From Janibacter anophelis NBRC 107843 (GTDB lineage Bacteria; Actinomycetota; Actinomycetes; Actinomycetales; Dermatophilaceae), in contig NZ_BCSQ01000044.1 of the NCBI RefSeq assembly GCF_001570945.1, positions 1 through 32,751 of the forward strand: 32,751 bases of DNA, read 5' to 3'. Of this stretch, positions 30,734-32,751 are shown one piece after another. Below the pieces are notes generated by a model. The model did not search any database. It was given only the letters and a program-made list of their open reading frames with translations, and was not told the origin of the DNA. Numbering within the stretch: the stretch's first letter is position 1; each line of letters starts with the position of its first letter. The position numbers and the translations under genes are program-made.

Positions 30734-31912
30734 ATGACGAGCGCACCGGGCCCCGGCACCCGGACCCTCGACGTCGGGGTGGGCGACGGGTCCCTGGCCA
30801 GCGCCGACATGGTGCTCAACATCGGCCCCCAGCACCCGGCCACCCACGGCGTGCTGCGCCTGCGCGTCGTCCTCGACGGCGAGCGCATCGTCTCCGCGGA
30901 CCCGATCGTCGGGTACATGCACCGGGGCGCCGAAAAGCTCTTCGAGGTGCGCGACTACCGCCAGATCACCGTCCTGGCCAACCGGCACGACTGGCTGTCG
31001 GCCTTCGGCAACGAGCTGGGCGTCGTGCTCGGCGTCGAGGCGATGCTCGGCATGGAGATCCCCGAGCGGGCGACGTGGGCACGCACCCTGCTCGCGGAGC
31101 TCAACCGGGTGCTCAACCACCTGATGTTCCTCGGCTCCTACCCGCTGGAGCTCGGCGCGATGACGCCGATCTTCTACTCCTTCCGCGAGCGCGAGGAGAT
31201 CCAGGCGGTCATGGAGGAGATCTCCGGCGGGCGGATGCACTTCATGTTCAACCGGGTCGGGGGGCTCAAGGAGGACCTGCCCGCCGGGTGGCTCGACCGG
31301 GTGACCGCGGCCGTCGCCGCGGTCCGCGCCCGGATGCCGCAGCTGGAGTCGCTCATCGTCGGCAACGAGATCCTCGAGGCGCGCACGCGCGGGGTGGGCG
31401 TGCTGCCCCCTTCGCTCGCCGAGGCCTACGGGGTCTCCGGGCCGATCGCGCGGGCGAGCGGGGTCGACCTCGACCTGCGTCGCGACGCGCCCTACCTCGC
31501 CTACGGCGAGCTCTTCGACGAAGGGGGTCCCGGCCGCGTCGTCCTGCGCTCGGCGGGCGACTCGCTGGCCCGCCTGGAGGTGTTGCTCGAGCAGACCCAC
31601 GTGAGCCTCGACCTCGCCGATGCCTGCGTCGACCGGCTGCGCTCCCTCGAGCGGGGTCCGATCAACCAGCGCCTGCCCAAGGTGCTCAAGGTGCCCGAGG
31701 GCGAGCGCTATACCGCCACGGAGAACCCACTCGGGCTCAACGGCTACCACTTGGTCTCCCGGGGCGACAAGACGCCCTGGCGGCTGAAGCTGCGCTCCGC
31801 CTCCTTCAGCAACGTGCAGGTGCTGCGCGAACTGCTGCCCGGCTGCCTCGTCGCCGACATGGTCTCGGTGCTGGGCTCGATGTTCTTCGTCGTCGGCGAC
31901 GTCGACAAGTAG
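30734..31912 (+). CDS. Orphan NADH-quinone oxidoreductase subunit D homologue (NuoD2 type)
   Basis: The 392-residue protein aligns along its length with NuoD/Nqo4, the 49-kDa subunit that shapes the quinone site of complex I. It has [18 protein letters not shown] with the conserved His38, the HRGAEKLFE segment with Arg64, and [26 protein letters not shown] (two adjoining motifs). It continues with [19 protein letters not shown] and ends [18 protein letters not shown]. At the position of the quinone-binding Tyr (Tyr87 in Thermus Nqo4, in the context R-x-[DE]-Y-[LV]) it has Trp87 (RHDWLS). No other nuo gene is in the window. Streptomyces carries a similar stand-alone nuoD2, as I recall. Whether it joins complex I or another complex is unknown. 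Confidence 0.88.
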   Translation: MTSAPGPGTRTLDVGVGDGSLASADMVLNIGPQHPATHGVLRLRVVLDGERIVSADPIVGYMHRGAEKLFEVRDYRQITVLANRHDWLSAFGNELGVVLGVEAMLGMEIPERATWARTLLAELNRVLNHLMFLGSYPLELGAMTPIFYSFREREEIQAVMEEISGGRMHFMFNRVGGLKEDLPAGWLDRVTAAVAAVRARMPQLESLIVGNEILEARTRGVGVLPPSLAEAYGVSGPIARASGVDLDLRRDAPYLAYGELFDEGGPGRVVLRSAGDSLARLEVLLEQTHVSLDLADACVDRLRSLERGPINQRLPKVLKVPEGERYTATENPLGLNGYHLVSRGDKTPWRLKLRSASFSNVQVLRELLPGCLVADMVSVLGSMFFVVGDVDK

Positions 31913-31930
31913 TGGGCGGACGAGACCGGC

Positions 31931-31940
31931 GTCACGTGAC
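31931..31940. promoter_or_regulatory. 10-bp perfect palindrome GTCACGTGAC
   Basis: A perfect palindrome lies 19 bp after the nuoD stop and about 28 bp before the -35 hexamer of the next gene. It could be a regulator site for the secreted-protein promoter. It is too short to be certain. Confidence 0.25.
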
Positions 31941-31968
31941 CAGCGGGTAATAAAAGTCTGCGAAAAGG

Positions 31969-31997
31969 TTGTGAGCCCTCTCAGGGGCCGGTAAGTT
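31969..31997 (+). promoter_or_regulatory. Promoter of the terminal secreted-protein gene
   Basis: TTGTGA (31969-31974), a 17-base spacer and TAAGTT (31992-31997) form a strong sigma-70-type promoter. It gives a leader of about 50 bases ending in the ribosome site AAGGGGAG (32045-32052). The surrounding region is AT-rich for this window. Confidence 0.6.
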
Positions 31998-32055
31998 GAC
32001 GACCGACAGACGTCGTCCCTCCGGGCTGACGCGAGCAACGATGCAAGGGGAGAAC

Positions 32056-32751
32056 ATGGCCAAGCGCCTCAAGACCCGCCTGTCCGCAGGTGCCGCCCTC
32101 GTCACGGGGCTGAGCGCCTTCGGTGTCGGCCTGATGGCGACGCCGGCCCAGGCCGCCACGGTGACGCAGCAGTACGAGTGCACCTACAGCGTGCTCAACA
32201 TCGGCGAGGTCGAGGGCGACCCCAGCGTCTCCGTCGAGCTGACCGCCGACATCCCGGCCGAGGCCGAGACCGGTGACGTCATCGAGTCCGCCGTCACCGC
32301 CACGGTGACGATCCCCGACTCCCGTCGCGACTCCCTCTACGGGCTGCTCGCGGTGCGCTCCGTCGATGGCCCCAACGCCGCGACCGCGGCCGCCGAGGCC
32401 GACAGCGGCCTGAACGCGCAGGACGCGCGCAACCAGGCCACCTTCACCATCGCCGACGCCACCGAGAGCGCGGACGGCGTCATGCCGCTCGAGGTCCCGA
32501 TGACCGACGTGCCGGCCAGCGGCGAGCTCGTCGTGACCGCCACCGGAGCCATCGAGCCGACCGAGCTGACCCGCGCGGGTGAGTACACGATCACCGCCGG
32601 CGACTTCCAGGCCTACATCCGCGGCTACGGCGAGGACGGCGGCTACAAGACCAACGTCACGCTCAACTGCACCAACGTCTCGGAGAACTCGCAGATCGCC
32701 ACCGTCACGGTGACCGAGGGCAGCACCGAGCCGACGTCGCCGGACCCGAGC
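32056..32751 (+). CDS. Secreted surface protein, 3' partial (DUF6801-like)
   Basis: The frame is open from ATG 32056 to the end of the window, so 232 residues are visible and the C-terminus is missing. It begins with a typical signal peptide (MAKRLKTRLSAGAALVTGLS, then AFGVGLMATPAQA), with probable cleavage after AQA at about residue 33. The mature part is beta-rich and acidic, with two cysteines (YECTY and LNCTNV) that could form a disulfide. It ends in a Thr/Ser/Pro/Glu stretch (EGSTEPTSPDPS) that looks like the beginning of a linker. It resembles actinobacterial surface proteins with a DUF6801 domain. Nothing visible suggests an enzyme. A strong promoter and ribosome site suggest high expression. 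Confidence 0.75.
   Translation, partial: MAKRLKTRLSAGAALVTGLSAFGVGLMATPAQAATVTQQYECTYSVLNIGEVEGDPSVSVELTADIPAEAETGDVIESAVTATVTIPDSRRDSLYGLLAVRSVDGPNAATAAAEADSGLNAQDARNQATFTIADATESADGVMPLEVPMTDVPASGELVVTATGAIEPTELTRAGEYTITAGDFQAYIRGYGEDGGYKTNVTLNCTNVSENSQIATVTVTEGSTEPTSPDPS

Overview
The window is about 72% GC by eye, gene-dense, and uses GTG starts heavily. It reads as an actinobacterial chromosome, most likely Micrococcales (Intrasporangiaceae-like). The evidence is Lsr2, MhuD-type heme degradation, bacterial Ku with split LigD activities, DisA, ClpC, and a gene order (radA, disA, mutY, mhuD, clpC, lsr2, lysS, panD, panC, DUF2520) that I recall from the Mycobacterium tuberculosis Rv3585-Rv3603c region. 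No tRNA, rRNA, CRISPR array, prophage or intact insertion sequence is visible. No gene-free stretch exceeds 300 bases.

Region by region. 1-5386 (+): end of a GlcD-type FAD oxidase, then radA, disA, a membrane-anchored DUF4185-like protein and mutY, a DNA-repair and c-di-AMP block with tight couplings. 5385-6869: a dispersed 68-nt repeat element, argA (-), then a scar where a LVIVD-type gene (-) and a DUF305 gene (+) face each other and both lack their 5' ends. 6911-8433 (+): an ArsR / SRPBCC / mycothiol-dependent-enzyme-like operon with a clear promoter and palindromic operator. 8434-8623: an 86-bp inverted repeat and a 20-bp-stem bidirectional terminator. 8624-12299 (-): clpC, then mhuD and a DUF4328 membrane protein. 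12388-18596: a flavin reductase-like gene and a repair island of nei, ku, a MinD-like/beta-propeller fusion gene, LigD-type ligase and LigD-type polymerase. 18598-28319 (-): a nearly continuous run, read in transcription order as DUF2520, panC, panD, nadB, nadC, ABC ATPase, ABC membrane protein, lysS, a small membrane protein, lsr2 and a FhuF-like iron reductase. 28320-28533: a divergent intergenic region with the second copy of the 68-nt element. 28534-31912: a MidA/NDUFAF7-like methyltransferase, an SGNH lipoprotein (-) and an orphan NuoD. 32056 to the end: a secreted protein with a textbook promoter, cut by the window edge.

Three signals go beyond standard annotation. First, an 8-mer CGAAGGGG / CCCCTTCG occurs at least 27 times by hand count on both strands, inside and outside genes, often using otherwise rare codons. 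Second, a 68-nt two-hairpin element recurs at about 90% identity in two intergenic regions. Third, an orphan NuoD carries Trp in place of the quinone-site Tyr and lies near a homologue of the methyltransferase that modifies the mitochondrial NuoD counterpart. Many genes also share a leaderless layout: a -10-like hexamer, 6 or 7 bases, then the start codon.
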